Assembly: GCF_001955535.1 (NCBI RefSeq) | Contig: NZ_MPVN01000003.1 | Coordinates: forward strand, 186,001 to 250,000 | DNA from: Paenibacillus sp. FSL H7-0326 | GTDB lineage: Bacteria > Bacillota > Bacilli > Paenibacillales > Paenibacillaceae | Length of the DNA stretch: 64,000 nt | Reading direction: 5' to 3' | In this document: one piece after another, positions 7,613 through 17,342 of the stretch | Layout of the letters: the number at the start of each line of letters is the position of its first letter | How positions within the stretch are numbered: position 1 is the stretch's first letter | The notes under the pieces: generated by a model | Told to the model about the DNA's origin: nothing | Databases searched by the model: none | The model's input: only the letters and a program-made list of their open reading frames with translations | Position numbers and translations under genes: made by a program

Positions 7613-7680
7613 GTTCTTTTTTACTCATATAAAGATCGTGGTTTCTCTACAGAGATAGGCATGGGATGGAGGAATACTAG

Positions 7681-9702
7681 ATGAAGAAGCAGTTGGTTGT
7701 CGTTGGAAACGGAATGGCCGGCATGAAATGTATAGAGGAGATTATTCAACTGAATCGTGGACTTTATGAAATAACGGTAATTGGCGCAGAGCCGAGGCCG
7801 AACTATAATCGGATCGAATTGTCCAAAGTGCTTCAGGGCGGAACTTCATTTGAAGATATTATTATTCATGACTGGACCTGGTACGAACAGAACGGGATCA
7901 AACTTTACACGGGAGAGAAGGTCACACGGATTCATCGGAAGAAAAAAAGGATAGAAACTTCCTCTGGAATGAAGCTGTCTTATGATGATCTTCTGATTGC
8001 GACAGGTTCATCAGCCTTTATACCACCGATCCCGGGAAGTGATCAGGAAGGTGTTATTGCTTTTCGAAGCATGGATGATTGTCTTCTTATGATGGATTAT
8101 GCCAAGAAGTTTAAGAAAGCCATTGTTATTGGCGGAGGGCTGCTGGGACTGGAAGCTGCAAGAGGACTGCTGAACCTAGGGATGGAGACCGAAGTGATAC
8201 ACAATGCAGCGTACTTGATGAATAGACAGCTGGATCCGATGTCTGCAGGACTGCTGCAGACGGAGCTGGAAGCGCAAGGAATGAAATTCCGACTTGGTCA
8301 GCAAACGGTGCAAATCATTGGAGACGGCCGGGCTAAGGGAATTCGGCTTGCCAATGGAAACAAGCTGATGGCGGATCTGATTGTTTTTGCCGTGGGAATC
8401 AGCCCTAATGTAGACATTGGGAGAGACAGCGGACTTGCCGTGAGTCGCGGGATTATTGTTGATGATTACATGCAGACAAGTGATAAGTATATCTATGCGG
8501 TCGGAGAATGTGCCGAGCATCAGGGAATCTGTTATGGACTGGTTGCACCTCTGTACGATCAGGCGAGAGTTCTGGCACGTAAGCTGTGCCATATGGAAAC
8601 CGAAGCATATCAAGGCTCAATTCCCTATTCCAAGCTGAAGGTGTCCGGTGTCGAGCTATTCTCTGTTGGGGAGATTGGACCGGATATCGGTATAGCAGTT
8701 CAGGAGTATGACCGGCTGCAGTTCAAATATAAAAAAGTGACGATGCGTGACGGTAAGCTTGCTGGTGCTATTTTATATGGAGATACAACCGAATCCCAGA
8801 CCATGCTAGGATATATCAAACGTCAAGCAGACGCCACTGAGCTTGCGGCAATGAAGCCTGCATCAGCTGGTGAGAACCGGATGGAAGCTCTTGTTGCTGC
8901 GATGCCGGGAGGCGAGACGGTATGTGCCTGCAACCAAGTGTCCAAATCAGCGATTGTGAAGGTAATGGAGAAGGATGGTCTTACGACTGCGGATGAAGTG
9001 AAGCAGAAGACGAAGGCATCCGGATCATGCGGCGGGTGCAGGCCCATGCTGGAGGCGCTGGTGAAGGTAACGCTGTCAGGTGCTTCGATGCCAGCCAGCG
9101 GTGCGGAGCAGGAATCTGTAACAGATCACAGCATCTGCTCCTGCATGTCTACCGGGCACGAGGAGCTGATACATCTCATTCGTACGACAGGTGTTAAATC
9201 GTCAGCAGAAGTACGAGAGTTACTTGATTTAACTGCAGATCAAGAAGAGGGGTGCCGGACCTGTGAAGAAACGATTGCATACTACATACAGCGAAACCGA
9301 TCGCAAGGAGCTAAGCATCGCTCATTACCGATAGATACATTTGATGAATTTATAAGCTGGTGCGCTGAGCAGCAGGTTCCAGCTTCAATCTATGCTGCTG
9401 CCTCAGAGGAAGCTGAGTCCGTGTTCGGGATCTTGCTGCATGATATTGCTATTCAAGCGTGCCCCGCTGGATACGAAATCTACGTAGGAGGTCATGCAAG
9501 GCATCCTGTAACAGAGGGACAGCTCTTAAGTATCACTGACACGAGAGAAGGGGCAATACGTGCTGCTCAATACACTGTGGAGCTCTACAGCACCGAGGGC
9601 TGGTTCAACGAGAAAACGTGGGAATGGGTGGAGCGCACAGGGATTGGGAGCATTCGAGAACGCGTTATGGAGCTGGAGTATAAGCTGCTGGAATTTGCTT
9701 GA
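7681..9702 (+). CDS. nasB: Assimilatory nitrate reductase electron-transfer subunit NasB (FAD, 2Fe-2S)
   Basis: 673 residues. VVGNGMAGMKC (about 6-16) and VIGGGLLGLEAARG (about 156-169) bind FAD and NAD(P)H in a NirB-type disulphide-reductase fold. A BFD-type [2Fe-2S] domain follows (CAC near 416 with CGGC near 449), then a second (CSC near 485 with CRTC near 522). The tail from about 550 holds ACPAGYEIYVGG and resembles the C-terminal part of NirB/sulphite reductases, but no siroheme cysteine cluster is present, so it should not reduce nitrite itself. It passes electrons from NAD(P)H to NasC, whose gene follows after 39 bases. Confidence 0.85.
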   Translation: MKKQLVVVGNGMAGMKCIEEIIQLNRGLYEITVIGAEPRPNYNRIELSKVLQGGTSFEDIIIHDWTWYEQNGIKLYTGEKVTRIHRKKKRIETSSGMKLSYDDLLIATGSSAFIPPIPGSDQEGVIAFRSMDDCLLMMDYAKKFKKAIVIGGGLLGLEAARGLLNLGMETEVIHNAAYLMNRQLDPMSAGLLQTELEAQGMKFRLGQQTVQIIGDGRAKGIRLANGNKLMADLIVFAVGISPNVDIGRDSGLAVSRGIIVDDYMQTSDKYIYAVGECAEHQGICYGLVAPLYDQARVLARKLCHMETEAYQGSIPYSKLKVSGVELFSVGEIGPDIGIAVQEYDRLQFKYKKVTMRDGKLAGAILYGDTTESQTMLGYIKRQADATELAAMKPASAGENRMEALVAAMPGGETVCACNQVSKSAIVKVMEKDGLTTADEVKQKTKASGSCGGCRPMLEALVKVTLSGASMPASGAEQESVTDHSICSCMSTGHEELIHLIRTTGVKSSAEVRELLDLTADQEEGCRTCEETIAYYIQRNRSQGAKHRSLPIDTFDEFISWCAEQQVPASIYAAASEEAESVFGILLHDIAIQACPAGYEIYVGGHARHPVTEGQLLSITDTREGAIRAAQYTVELYSTEGWFNEKTWEWVERTGIGSIRERVMELEYKLLEFA

Positions 9703-9741
9703 ACGATATAGATGTGGTGATAAAAAGGAGTGGAACTCAGC

Positions 9742-11902
9742 ATGAAAATAGCAGGCTCTTCAGAAGTGATGAATCATAATCAAGAAGCTGCTTCAGTACT
9801 GCCCGGTGCAATTCATCATGCAACAACCCAATGCCCATTCTGCAGTGTGCAGTGCAAAGCGGAGGTTACGATAGAATCCCGTGAGGATGTCTCTAAATCG
9901 ACAACCCGCGTATTTCAGTACGTAACAGAATCCAAAGGAACGCTGAACAAAGCTTCCGAAGGAAGAATATGCGTCAAGGGCATGAATGCGCACCAGCATA
10001 CGACAAGTGCCAGACGAATTACGTCTCCGTTAATCAAAAAGGATGGGGAACTGACGGAAGCTACCTGGGAGGAAGCGATTCAGTACATTGCAGGCAAGAT
10101 AACAGTCGCTGCCAAGCAATGCTGTCGGCGTATACGGCGGCGGATCACTGACCAATGAGACAGCCTACATGCTCGGGAAATTTGCGCGGATTGGCATCGG
10201 CACTAAATACATCGACTACAATGGACGGTTTTGTATGTCTGCTGCTGCATCAGCGGGTGCTAAGGTATTTGGAATGGACCGTGGTTTAACCTTCCCATTA
10301 TCGGATATTGAGGATGCAAAATGTATCATACTCGCCGGTACCAATATTGCAGAGTGTCAGCCTACACTTATGCCGTACTTTACTAGAGCTCAAGAAAAAG
10401 GTGCGGTGATTATTGTGATTGATCCGCGCAGAACATCGACAGCTGCTATGGCTGATCTTCATCTCGCTGTTCGTCCGGGAATGGATATGCTGCTTGCTGA
10501 TGGAATGCTGAAATGGCTAAGGGAGCAGGGGCTCTTGGATGAAGCGTTTATTGCAAATAGAACAAACGGCTATGAACAATTGACGGCATATCTTGATAAG
10601 CTGGATTGGAGGTATATTACGGATAATACCGGTGTATCTGAGGAGAATTTGAAGCTTGCTGCTGATATGTTCGGTAAGGCGAAGACAGGTATGGTACTAA
10701 CGGCGAGAGGCGTGGAGCAGCAGACAGATGGACATCTCGCGGTCAGGCATTTTATTAATTTGCTGCTAGCGACAGGGAAGATCGGCCGACAAGGCTGCGG
10801 GTACGGAGCGATCACAGGACAAGGGAATGGTCAGGGAGGCAGAGAGCATGGTCAAAAGGCTGATCAGCTCCCTGGATATCGCTCCATTGAGGATGAGCAG
10901 GACCGTAAATACATCGCTTCTGTGTGGGGCGTTGAACCTGATGAAATTCCTAGAAAGGGAGTATCAGCTTACGAAATGATGGAGCTCGTTCATACAGGGG
11001 CAATTGAAGCGCTGTTTGTGATGGGCTCGAATCCCATTGTTTCGAATCCTAACGCTACACTCGTCGAAGAAGCACTGGAGAAGGTTCCTTTCTTGGCGGT
11101 GGCAGATATGTTCCTATCCGAAACGGCACGCTTAGCGGATGTTGTTCTTCCCGTAAGCTCATATATAGAGAACACGGGTACGCTCACGAATCTGGAAGGG
11201 CGGGTACTCCTGCGTGAAGCGGTGACGCCGCCGCCCGGGAATTGCAGGCATGATTGGGAGATTCTTCGGGAGCTTGCAGCAGCTCTTGGTAAAGGCAAAT
11301 ACTTTGACTATACCTCGGCAGAGGAAATATTCAATGAGCTTCGAATCGCCAGTAAGGGTGGTATTGCCGATTATTATGGCATCACTTATGATCGTCTGCG
11401 GAGGGAAGAAGGAGTGTACTGGCCTTGTCCTGCGGAAGACGAAGAGGGAGCCGGCAGAATTTTTGAAGAGCGATTTGCGCACGCTGATGGCAGAGCTGTA
11501 TTTACAGCAGAAGAAAGTGAAATGGTTAAGGAAAGATTGTCCAAGGAATATCCTCTTATGCTGACGAATGGCCGGGTACTGTCTCATTATCTGACAGGAG
11601 TACAGACAAGACTGAGTCCAGGACTTGCTTCGCGTCAGGTCGAAAACTTCGTCGAGATTCATCCCGATACGGCACGTCACTATATGATTAAGGAACAGAG
11701 CTGGGTAAGAATCACCTCTCGATACGGAGAGTTCCAGGTTCGGTGCCGTTTCAATGAGCAGATCCGAAAGGATACCTTATTTGTACCAATGCACTGGGGA
11801 GGGGTCCAAAATGTGAATCGAGCCACACGCGGCGAGCTGGACCCTTTTTGTAAAATGCCGGGATTTAAAACGACAGCGGTGCGAATCGAAATGAGCTATT
11901 AA
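9742..11902 (+). pseudogene. nasC: Assimilatory nitrate reductase catalytic subunit NasC, frameshifted
   Basis: Molybdopterin-guanine-dinucleotide oxidoreductase broken by one frameshift. The first frame (9742-10158, ATG eleven bases after AAGGAG) encodes the [4Fe-4S] motif QCPFCSVQC with the fourth Cys in GRICVKG. Homology leaves this frame after AAKQ near 10117 and resumes one base out of register at 10118 with NAVGVYGGGSLTNETAYMLG, running through GTKYIDYNGRFCMSAA, VMGSNPIVSNPNA and the C-terminal molybdopterin-binding domain to 11902. The junction also seems short by a few residues, consistent with a deletion of about 11 bases. As sequenced the enzyme would be inactive. A sequencing error is possible but less likely if residues are truly missing. 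Confidence 0.85.
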
Positions 11903-11952
11903 CACGAATGTGAATCATCTTGATTAGTATGGTTCTATAACGAAGCTCATTT

Positions 11953-12001
11953 ATAAAAATATCAAAGGCTCCTTCCAGCATTCCGCTGAGAGGAGCCTTT
12001 G
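11953..12001 (-). terminator. Terminator between nasC and convergent gene
   Basis: Eleven-bp inverted repeat CAAAGGCTCCT/AGGAGCCTTTG (11963-11973 with 11991-12001). On the minus strand it is followed by GATATTTTTATAA; the plus-strand side has only CCTTTG, so it serves mainly the minus gene but may also stop nasC transcripts. Confidence 0.75.
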
Positions 12002-12037
12002 ATTCTAGAGAACAGATTTAATGGAGTAAAGCTCTAT

Positions 12038-12298
12038 TTAATGGTTAATCACTTTTTCAGCTAAATGTATGTCGCTTTTTTTTACGAAGATTTCATACTG
12101 TGCGGAGAATCCGCCCAAACTGACTCCAGAGGAGCCGGTATCTGTTATTTGTGTCCTATAATCAACCTGATGGCTGTTTAGCTTATAAATGATTTTCTGG
12201 AAGTGTTCTTGATTGTGTGACATGTAGATACTAATTGTGTATCGAGAAAAGATCCTTCGCCAGAGAACAAAGAGTAACTTATCTAGATTTCCAATCAT
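12038..12298 (-). CDS. Small hypothetical protein
   Basis: 86 residues if it starts at the ATG ending at 12298, seven bases after AGGAG; longer versions would run into the upstream gene. Sequence features: MSHNQEHFQKIIYKLNSHQV followed by YEIFVKKSDIHLAEKVI, an alpha/beta pattern reminiscent of the short DUF2007 (putative signal-transducing) family, but I cannot confirm this. It lies about 80 bases downstream of the glycine/cysteine-rich protein gene on the same strand and is followed by a terminator, so the two may share a transcript. Confidence 0.6.
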   Translation of the reverse strand: MIGNLDKLLFVLWRRIFSRYTISIYMSHNQEHFQKIIYKLNSHQVDYRTQITDTGSSGVSLGGFSAQYEIFVKKSDIHLAEKVINH

Positions 12299-12356
12299 CT
12301 CACCACTCCTATATACATTCACATAGATGCCTATATCAGAATAAAGAAATGTGTAT

Positions 12357-12382
12357 CTGCAGAATTCAGCTGCAGAATTCAG
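12357..12382. repeat. 13-bp tandem repeat, two copies
   Basis: CTGCAGAATTCAG occurs twice head to tail and is followed by CTG. The repeat straddles the stop codon region of the upstream minus-strand gene, whose TGA is at 12379-12381. It accidentally contains PstI- and EcoRI-like hexamers. Confidence 0.9.
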
Positions 12383-13404
12383 CTGCTGCATCCGCCGCCA
12401 CAGGAAGAACCTCCGCACGATGAACCTCCATCCGATGTATCACTTGGTGAAGAGTCAGAAGCATTTGAATCGGACCGTTCATGTTCATTCGAGTGGAAGC
12501 CGGAACATCCGCCGCCACCGCTGGTATCTTGCGCTTTACGAAGCTCTTCCTCAGAAGGTGGAGCCTCCTCGAATAAGTAAGAAGTAGACGTAGATATGAG
12601 CAGGATAGAGAGGATAGGGTCCATCGCTGCATTGCTTCGTAACACATTCGGTGAAGTCTTCTGTTGGTTTTTTACAGACAACGTATCTTGTCTTAACAAA
12701 TCATCCAATTGCAGGTGAGCTTCTCTGATCTGATGGCTAAGTGTAAGCAGCAGCTCCTCCTGAAGCTGCTTCACATCGAGATCATTTGTTACCCTAAGTC
12801 TTGCGGTTATCACTTCATCGTTCGGATCATGCTCTATTCTCCTGAGGATCCCTTCCTCTATAGGCTGCTTGAAGAAAGGTCTGGATAATTGCTCGTTCTC
12901 TGGAAAGATTATAAAGAGACGACTGTATAGGAGATCGTACCAGGCTCTCTCACTGATACGTTCAGCTTCGCTTGGCTGTACACTATGCGGCTGATGGTGG
13001 ATGAAATCACCGGTGAATTTTCGGCAAAAGTCCTCATAGTCTCGTGTAAACATCAGCATTTCATGCCAAATGACGTCCGTATCATTACTGTACATCGGCA
13101 CATTTTTGAGTACAGCGCAGAGAATAAAGTATCGCTTAAGTTCAAGCAGCATCCAGTTATATTTCTCGGCTGTATAACGATGCTTGGACATGACTCGGTC
13201 TCTCACCTGATTCATATATGTATCGTTTAATGCATCCTCAAGACGAGCAGCCAATCTGTTCAGTGAATGGACAGATGACATGATTCCTAGTTGCTCGGGA
13301 AGGTTATGCGAGTAGATAAATTCAGGTGCTTCAATTCTCTTCTTCGGATTAGGCTTGTGCTCATTTGTACCAAATAGGGAAGTGATCTTTTTAAATAATC
13401 CCAT
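12379..13404 (-). CDS. Glycine-rich domain (GRDP/DUF1399-like) protein
   Basis: 341 residues from the ATG nine bases after AGGAGG; upstream in-frame codons are unlikely starts. The core DVIWHEMLMFTRDYEDFC followed by GDFIHHQP matches the WHxH...C...H pattern of glycine-rich domain-containing proteins (DUF1399), an uncharacterised family. A membrane-like or amphipathic segment (DPILSILLISTST) precedes a low-complexity C-terminal tail rich in Ser, Asp, Gly and Cys, ending GGSSCGGSSCGGGCSS. No signal peptide. The tail resembles those of other Firmicute proteins of unknown role. Function not assigned. Confidence 0.75.
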   Translation of the reverse strand: MGLFKKITSLFGTNEHKPNPKKRIEAPEFIYSHNLPEQLGIMSSVHSLNRLAARLEDALNDTYMNQVRDRVMSKHRYTAEKYNWMLLELKRYFILCAVLKNVPMYSNDTDVIWHEMLMFTRDYEDFCRKFTGDFIHHQPHSVQPSEAERISERAWYDLLYSRLFIIFPENEQLSRPFFKQPIEEGILRRIEHDPNDEVITARLRVTNDLDVKQLQEELLLTLSHQIREAHLQLDDLLRQDTLSVKNQQKTSPNVLRSNAAMDPILSILLISTSTSYLFEEAPPSEEELRKAQDTSGGGGCSGFHSNEHERSDSNASDSSPSDTSDGGSSCGGSSCGGGCSS

Positions 13405-13491
13405 GGCGTTGTACCTCCTATCCATAAACTTAAAGCTTACTTCCATCTTACCATGAAATAATAAGACAGAATATAGGTGTTCATTTTGAGC

Positions 13492-13520
13492 TTGCAACAT
13501 GTGAGTAACTATGTTATCTT
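13492..13520 (+). promoter_or_regulatory. Promoter of ribose operon
   Basis: TTGCAA (13492-13497), 17-base spacer, TATCTT (13515-13520), directly upstream of the RbsR operator. Confidence 0.65.
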
Positions 13521-13525
13521 ATACC

Positions 13526-13539
13526 TGTAACCGGTTACA
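13526..13539. promoter_or_regulatory. LacI-family operator, probable RbsR site
   Basis: TGTAACCGGTTACA is a perfect 14-bp palindrome with the central CG typical of LacI/GalR-family operators. It overlaps the predicted transcription start and precedes rbsR, so RbsR probably represses its own operon; ribose would relieve this. Confidence 0.8.
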
Positions 13540-13558
13540 CATAGTCGAGGTGACAGAG

Positions 13559-14548
13559 ATGGCAACAATTAAAGATGTAGCGCGTCAAGCAGGCGTATCG
13601 GTGGCCACGGTGTCCCGGGTACTCAATAGCGCAGGATATGTTCATGAGGATACACGCAAGAAAGTAGAGGATGCCATCCTGGCATTGAATTATTCACCGA
13701 ATGAAGTTGCGAGATCTTTATATAAACGTAAGTCGAAGCTGATCGGACTGCTTATTCCTGATATCACGAATCCTTACTTCCCTCAGATCGCAAGAGGTGT
13801 GGAGGATGAAATGCGGGAGAATGATTACCGTATTATTATTGGAAACAGTGATGAGAATGAACAGAAAGAGCTGGAATACTTGCAAACGTTTACTCAAAAT
13901 AATGTGGTCGGCGTGATCACGCTGACAAATAATCCGGATACGAATACGTACGCTTCCTTTAGCCTGCCTGTTGTATTCCTAGACCGGACATCTCATGATA
14001 AACCTTCGGTTTATGCAGATGGATGGCAGGGAGGCAGACTTGCCGCGGAAGCGATTATAGCCGGGGGCAGCAGAGAAGTTACGGTGATGCAGGGTCCTGC
14101 TCATGTCAAACCGGCTCAGGATCGATACCAAGGAGCATTAGATGCTCTCAAAGAAGCGGGAATGGATTATCATGTAATCCAGACTTCTAGCTTTTCATTT
14201 CATAACGTAGATAGACTGGCTACGAATCTGTTTGATACTTATCCTTCTACGGACGGCATTATTGCAAGTAATGATCTGGCAGCGATTGCAGTGATTCATG
14301 AAGCCGTAAGACGAGGCAGAAGAGTTCCAGAGGATGTGCAGATCGTCGGATTTGATGATATTCCGATCAGCGGATTGTTATCACCGGCACTGTCAACCAT
14401 TAGACAACCTGCATATGAGATGGGAAGAGCAGCAGCCCGGCTGTTGATAAATTTAATCGATAACAAACATAATATGGAGGCCTACATTCAGTTTCCAGTT
14501 GAGTATATTGAACGGAATACAACCCGAAAGGTGGCGCGAAATAAATGA
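13559..14548 (+). CDS. rbsR: Ribose operon repressor RbsR (LacI family)
   Basis: 329 residues. ATIKDVARQAGVSVATVSRV at the N-terminus is the LacI-family helix-turn-helix and LNSAGYVHEDTRKKV the hinge-proximal segment; the rest is a periplasmic-binding-protein-like effector domain (LIPDITNPYFPQIARGVED, DGIIASNDLAAIAV, IVGFDDIPISG). GAGGTGAC precedes the ATG at 13559; an ATG at 13511 lies upstream of the operator and is rejected. First gene of rbsRKDACB; it overlaps rbsK by four bases. Confidence 0.95.
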   Translation: MATIKDVARQAGVSVATVSRVLNSAGYVHEDTRKKVEDAILALNYSPNEVARSLYKRKSKLIGLLIPDITNPYFPQIARGVEDEMRENDYRIIIGNSDENEQKELEYLQTFTQNNVVGVITLTNNPDTNTYASFSLPVVFLDRTSHDKPSVYADGWQGGRLAAEAIIAGGSREVTVMQGPAHVKPAQDRYQGALDALKEAGMDYHVIQTSSFSFHNVDRLATNLFDTYPSTDGIIASNDLAAIAVIHEAVRRGRRVPEDVQIVGFDDIPISGLLSPALSTIRQPAYEMGRAAARLLINLIDNKHNMEAYIQFPVEYIERNTTRKVARNK

Positions 14549-15432
14549 GTAAAAAAGCAAAAGTAACGGTCATTGGCAGTTCCTCCATGGACCTTGTCGT
14601 GACGTCTAGTAAACGCCCTGGTGCAGGAGAAACGGTGCTTGGAGAATCCTTCAAGACGGTGCCGGGGGGCAAAGGAGCGAACCAGGCAGTCGCTGCAGCC
14701 AGACTCGGTGCTGAGGTTACGATGATCGGGCGTGTGGGTGATGACCATTACGGCAAGATCATCTTGGACAATTTTAAACAAAACGGAGTCATTGTCGACT
14801 ATGTGGAACCGGTTACAGATATGGAAAGTGGTACGGCTCATATTATCTTGGCAGAAGGTGACAACAGCATCGTTTTTGTGAAAGCAGCGAACGATGAGGT
14901 GACACCGGCTTATGTAGAGCAGACCGTAGAAGTGATCAAGAATTCGGATATCGTGCTGATTCAACAGGAGATTCCAGAGGAAACAGTGGAGCATGTTGCA
15001 GCACTGTGCAGTGAGCTTGGCGTGCCGCTCATGTTAAATCCGGCACCTGCCCGGCCTGTGAGCGATGAACTCATTGAGAAGGCTGCCTATATTACACCGA
15101 ATGAGCATGAAGCCAAGATCATCTTTGACGGAGCAAGCGTGCATGATTCCCTTCGTAAGTATCCGAACAAGCTGCTTGTTACCGAAGGGAAAAACGGAGT
15201 CCGCTTCTATGATGGAGCCGAAGAGATTCTGGTTCCAAGTTATGCTGTGGAAGCAGTCGATACAACCGGTGCAGGTGATACCTTCAATGCTGCCTTTGCC
15301 GTTGCACTGGCGGAAGGCAAATCACTGCAGGATAGTATTAAATTCGCCAACCGTGCGGCATCGCTGTCTGTCATGAAGTTCGGTGCACAAGGCGGAATGC
15401 CGACACGAGATGAAGTGGAGGCGAATCTGTAA
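14545..15432 (+). CDS. rbsK: Ribokinase
   Basis: 295 residues of the PfkB family. GSSSMDLVV near the start, [17 protein letters not shown] (first signature, about 38-54) and [17 protein letters not shown] (second signature with the catalytic Asp and anion hole, about 238-254) are all present. Phosphorylates D-ribose to ribose 5-phosphate in the cytoplasm with ATP. Its stop overlaps the rbsD start by one base. Confidence 0.97.
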   Translation: MSKKAKVTVIGSSSMDLVVTSSKRPGAGETVLGESFKTVPGGKGANQAVAAARLGAEVTMIGRVGDDHYGKIILDNFKQNGVIVDYVEPVTDMESGTAHIILAEGDNSIVFVKAANDEVTPAYVEQTVEVIKNSDIVLIQQEIPEETVEHVAALCSELGVPLMLNPAPARPVSDELIEKAAYITPNEHEAKIIFDGASVHDSLRKYPNKLLVTEGKNGVRFYDGAEEILVPSYAVEAVDTTGAGDTFNAAFAVALAEGKSLQDSIKFANRAASLSVMKFGAQGGMPTRDEVEANL

Positions 15433-15827
15433 TGAAGAAGCAAGGAATAATTAATAGTCATATCACCAAGGTGCTTGCGGATTTAGGACACACGGATCAA
15501 ATTGTGATAGCGGATATCGGACTTCCTGTGCCTGAAGGTGTTCATAAGATCGACCTTTCCATAAAGCTGGGCACACCCAGCTTCATGGAAGTAGTAGAGG
15601 CGATTGCTGAAGATATGGAGATCGAGAAGGTCATTCTGGCTGAAGAGATTAAATCGGAGAATGTGGAAGCGCTCCATTTTATACAAGAGAAGTTTATAAA
15701 TCATTCGGTGGAATATCATTCGCACGAGCAGTTCAAGAAGCTAACACAAGACGCTAAGGTTATTATTCGCACAGGGGAAGCAAAGCCTTATGCTAATTGC
15801 ATCTTACAGTCCGGTGTGTACTTCTGA
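15432..15827 (+). CDS. rbsD: D-ribose pyranase
   Basis: 131 residues, the usual family length. [22 protein letters not shown] carries the conserved His; [11 protein letters not shown] and the C-terminal [16 protein letters not shown] are diagnostic. Converts the beta-pyranose form of ribose delivered by the transporter to the furanose form used by ribokinase. Confidence 0.97.
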   Translation: MKKQGIINSHITKVLADLGHTDQIVIADIGLPVPEGVHKIDLSIKLGTPSFMEVVEAIAEDMEIEKVILAEEIKSENVEALHFIQEKFINHSVEYHSHEQFKKLTQDAKVIIRTGEAKPYANCILQSGVYF

Positions 15828-15856
15828 CAGATTCGGCATCAAGGAGGGAAATCATT

Positions 15857-17341
15857 ATGCATATTCAGATGAAAGGAATTCATAAGGCATTTGGAACGAA
15901 TCAAGTGCTGACAGGTGTGGATTTTGATCTGGTTGAAGGTGAAGTACATGCGCTCATGGGTGAGAATGGAGCCGGCAAATCAACACTGATGAATATTCTA
16001 ATCGGACTGCATCCGCGGAACGAGGGAACGATTCTGATAGATGGGAAAGAGACTTATTTTTCTAATCCCAAAGAAGCAGAGCAGTTCGGTATTGCCTTTA
16101 TCCATCAGGAGCTGAACATTTGGCCGGATATGACGGTGCTGGAAAACTTGTTTATCGGCAAAGAGCTGACCAGTAAAGCAGGGTTTTTAAATACGAAACA
16201 GATGAAAGCGCTGGCAAAATCGCAGTTTGAGAAGCTGGCCGTCAGCATTCCGCTGGATCAGGATGCCGGAGAATGCTCAGTAGGACAACAGCAAATGATT
16301 GAGATTGCCAAAGCACTCATGACCAATGCTAAAGTCATTGTAATGGATGAGCCGACAGCTGCACTGACAGAGCGTGAGATCGAGAAGCTGTTTGCGGTCA
16401 TTAACTCACTTCGCAAGCAGGGTGTATCCATCGTTTATATCTCGCACCGGATGGAGGAGATCTTTACGATCTGTGATCGAATTACGGTGATGCGTGACGG
16501 GAAGACCGTGGACACCAAGCCAATTCCAGATACGAGCTTTGAGGAAGTCGTTAGAAAAATGGTTGGCCGAGAATTAACGGAACGTTATCCTGCCAGAAAC
16601 CCGAAACCGGGTGAGGTCGTACTGGAAGTCAAGAATATCGGCCGCAAGGACGCTTTTGACAATGTAAGCTTCAGCGTTAGATCTGGTGAAATTGTGGGCT
16701 TCTCTGGGCTCATGGGTGCAGGAAGAACTGAAATCATGCGTGCACTGTTTGGACTTGACTCCCTTCATAGTGGAGAGATGTGGGTACGAGGCAAGAAGGT
16801 TAATATCCGCAAGCCTGATGATGCAGTGAAGCACGGAATTGGCTTTATTACGGAAGATCGTAAGGATGAAGGTCTGGTGCTTGATTTTTCTATACGTGAA
16901 AATATGGTGCTTCCTAATCTGTTCAGCTTCAGTGGCAAAGCAGGTCTAATCTCCAGTAAGAAAGAGAAGGATTTTGTAGATACTCTGATTAAACGGCTTC
17001 TGATTAAGACAGAATCTTCTGAAACAGCTGCCAGAAATTTATCGGGTGGGAATCAGCAAAAAGTCGTTATTGCTAAATGGGTAGGTATCGGACCAAGTGT
17101 CCTAATCCTTGATGAACCGACACGAGGCGTTGACGTGGGTGCCAAGCGGGAAATCTATCAGTTGATGAATGAGCTGACAGACCGCGGTGTTGCGATTATC
17201 ATGGTATCTTCTGAGCTGCCGGAGGTGCTCGGTATGAGTGATCGGATCATCGTTGTCCACGAGGGACAGATCAGTGGAGAACTCAGCCGCGAAGAAGCTA
17301 CTCAAGAGAAAATTATGACACTAGCAACAGGAGGACAATAA
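15857..17341 (+). CDS. rbsA: Ribose ABC transporter ATP-binding protein
   Basis: 494 residues from the ATG after AAGGAGGG; an upstream in-frame start would overlap rbsD. Two fused ABC domains: Walker [10 protein letters not shown] near residue 36, signature [14 protein letters not shown], Walker [12 protein letters not shown]; the second half has the degenerate P-loop [28 protein letters not shown] and [11 protein letters not shown], as usual for monosaccharide CUT2 transporters. Energises RbsC. Confidence 0.97.
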   Translation: MHIQMKGIHKAFGTNQVLTGVDFDLVEGEVHALMGENGAGKSTLMNILIGLHPRNEGTILIDGKETYFSNPKEAEQFGIAFIHQELNIWPDMTVLENLFIGKELTSKAGFLNTKQMKALAKSQFEKLAVSIPLDQDAGECSVGQQQMIEIAKALMTNAKVIVMDEPTAALTEREIEKLFAVINSLRKQGVSIVYISHRMEEIFTICDRITVMRDGKTVDTKPIPDTSFEEVVRKMVGRELTERYPARNPKPGEVVLEVKNIGRKDAFDNVSFSVRSGEIVGFSGLMGAGRTEIMRALFGLDSLHSGEMWVRGKKVNIRKPDDAVKHGIGFITEDRKDEGLVLDFSIRENMVLPNLFSFSGKAGLISSKKEKDFVDTLIKRLLIKTESSETAARNLSGGNQQKVVIAKWVGIGPSVLILDEPTRGVDVGAKREIYQLMNELTDRGVAIIMVSSELPEVLGMSDRIIVVHEGQISGELSREEATQEKIMTLATGGQ

Positions 17342-17342
17342 C

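Noticed and set aside
11159..11680. Long minus-strand open frame (173 codons) opposite nasC
   Set aside because: Lies wholly inside conserved nasC sequence, has no ribosome site and shows no family features.
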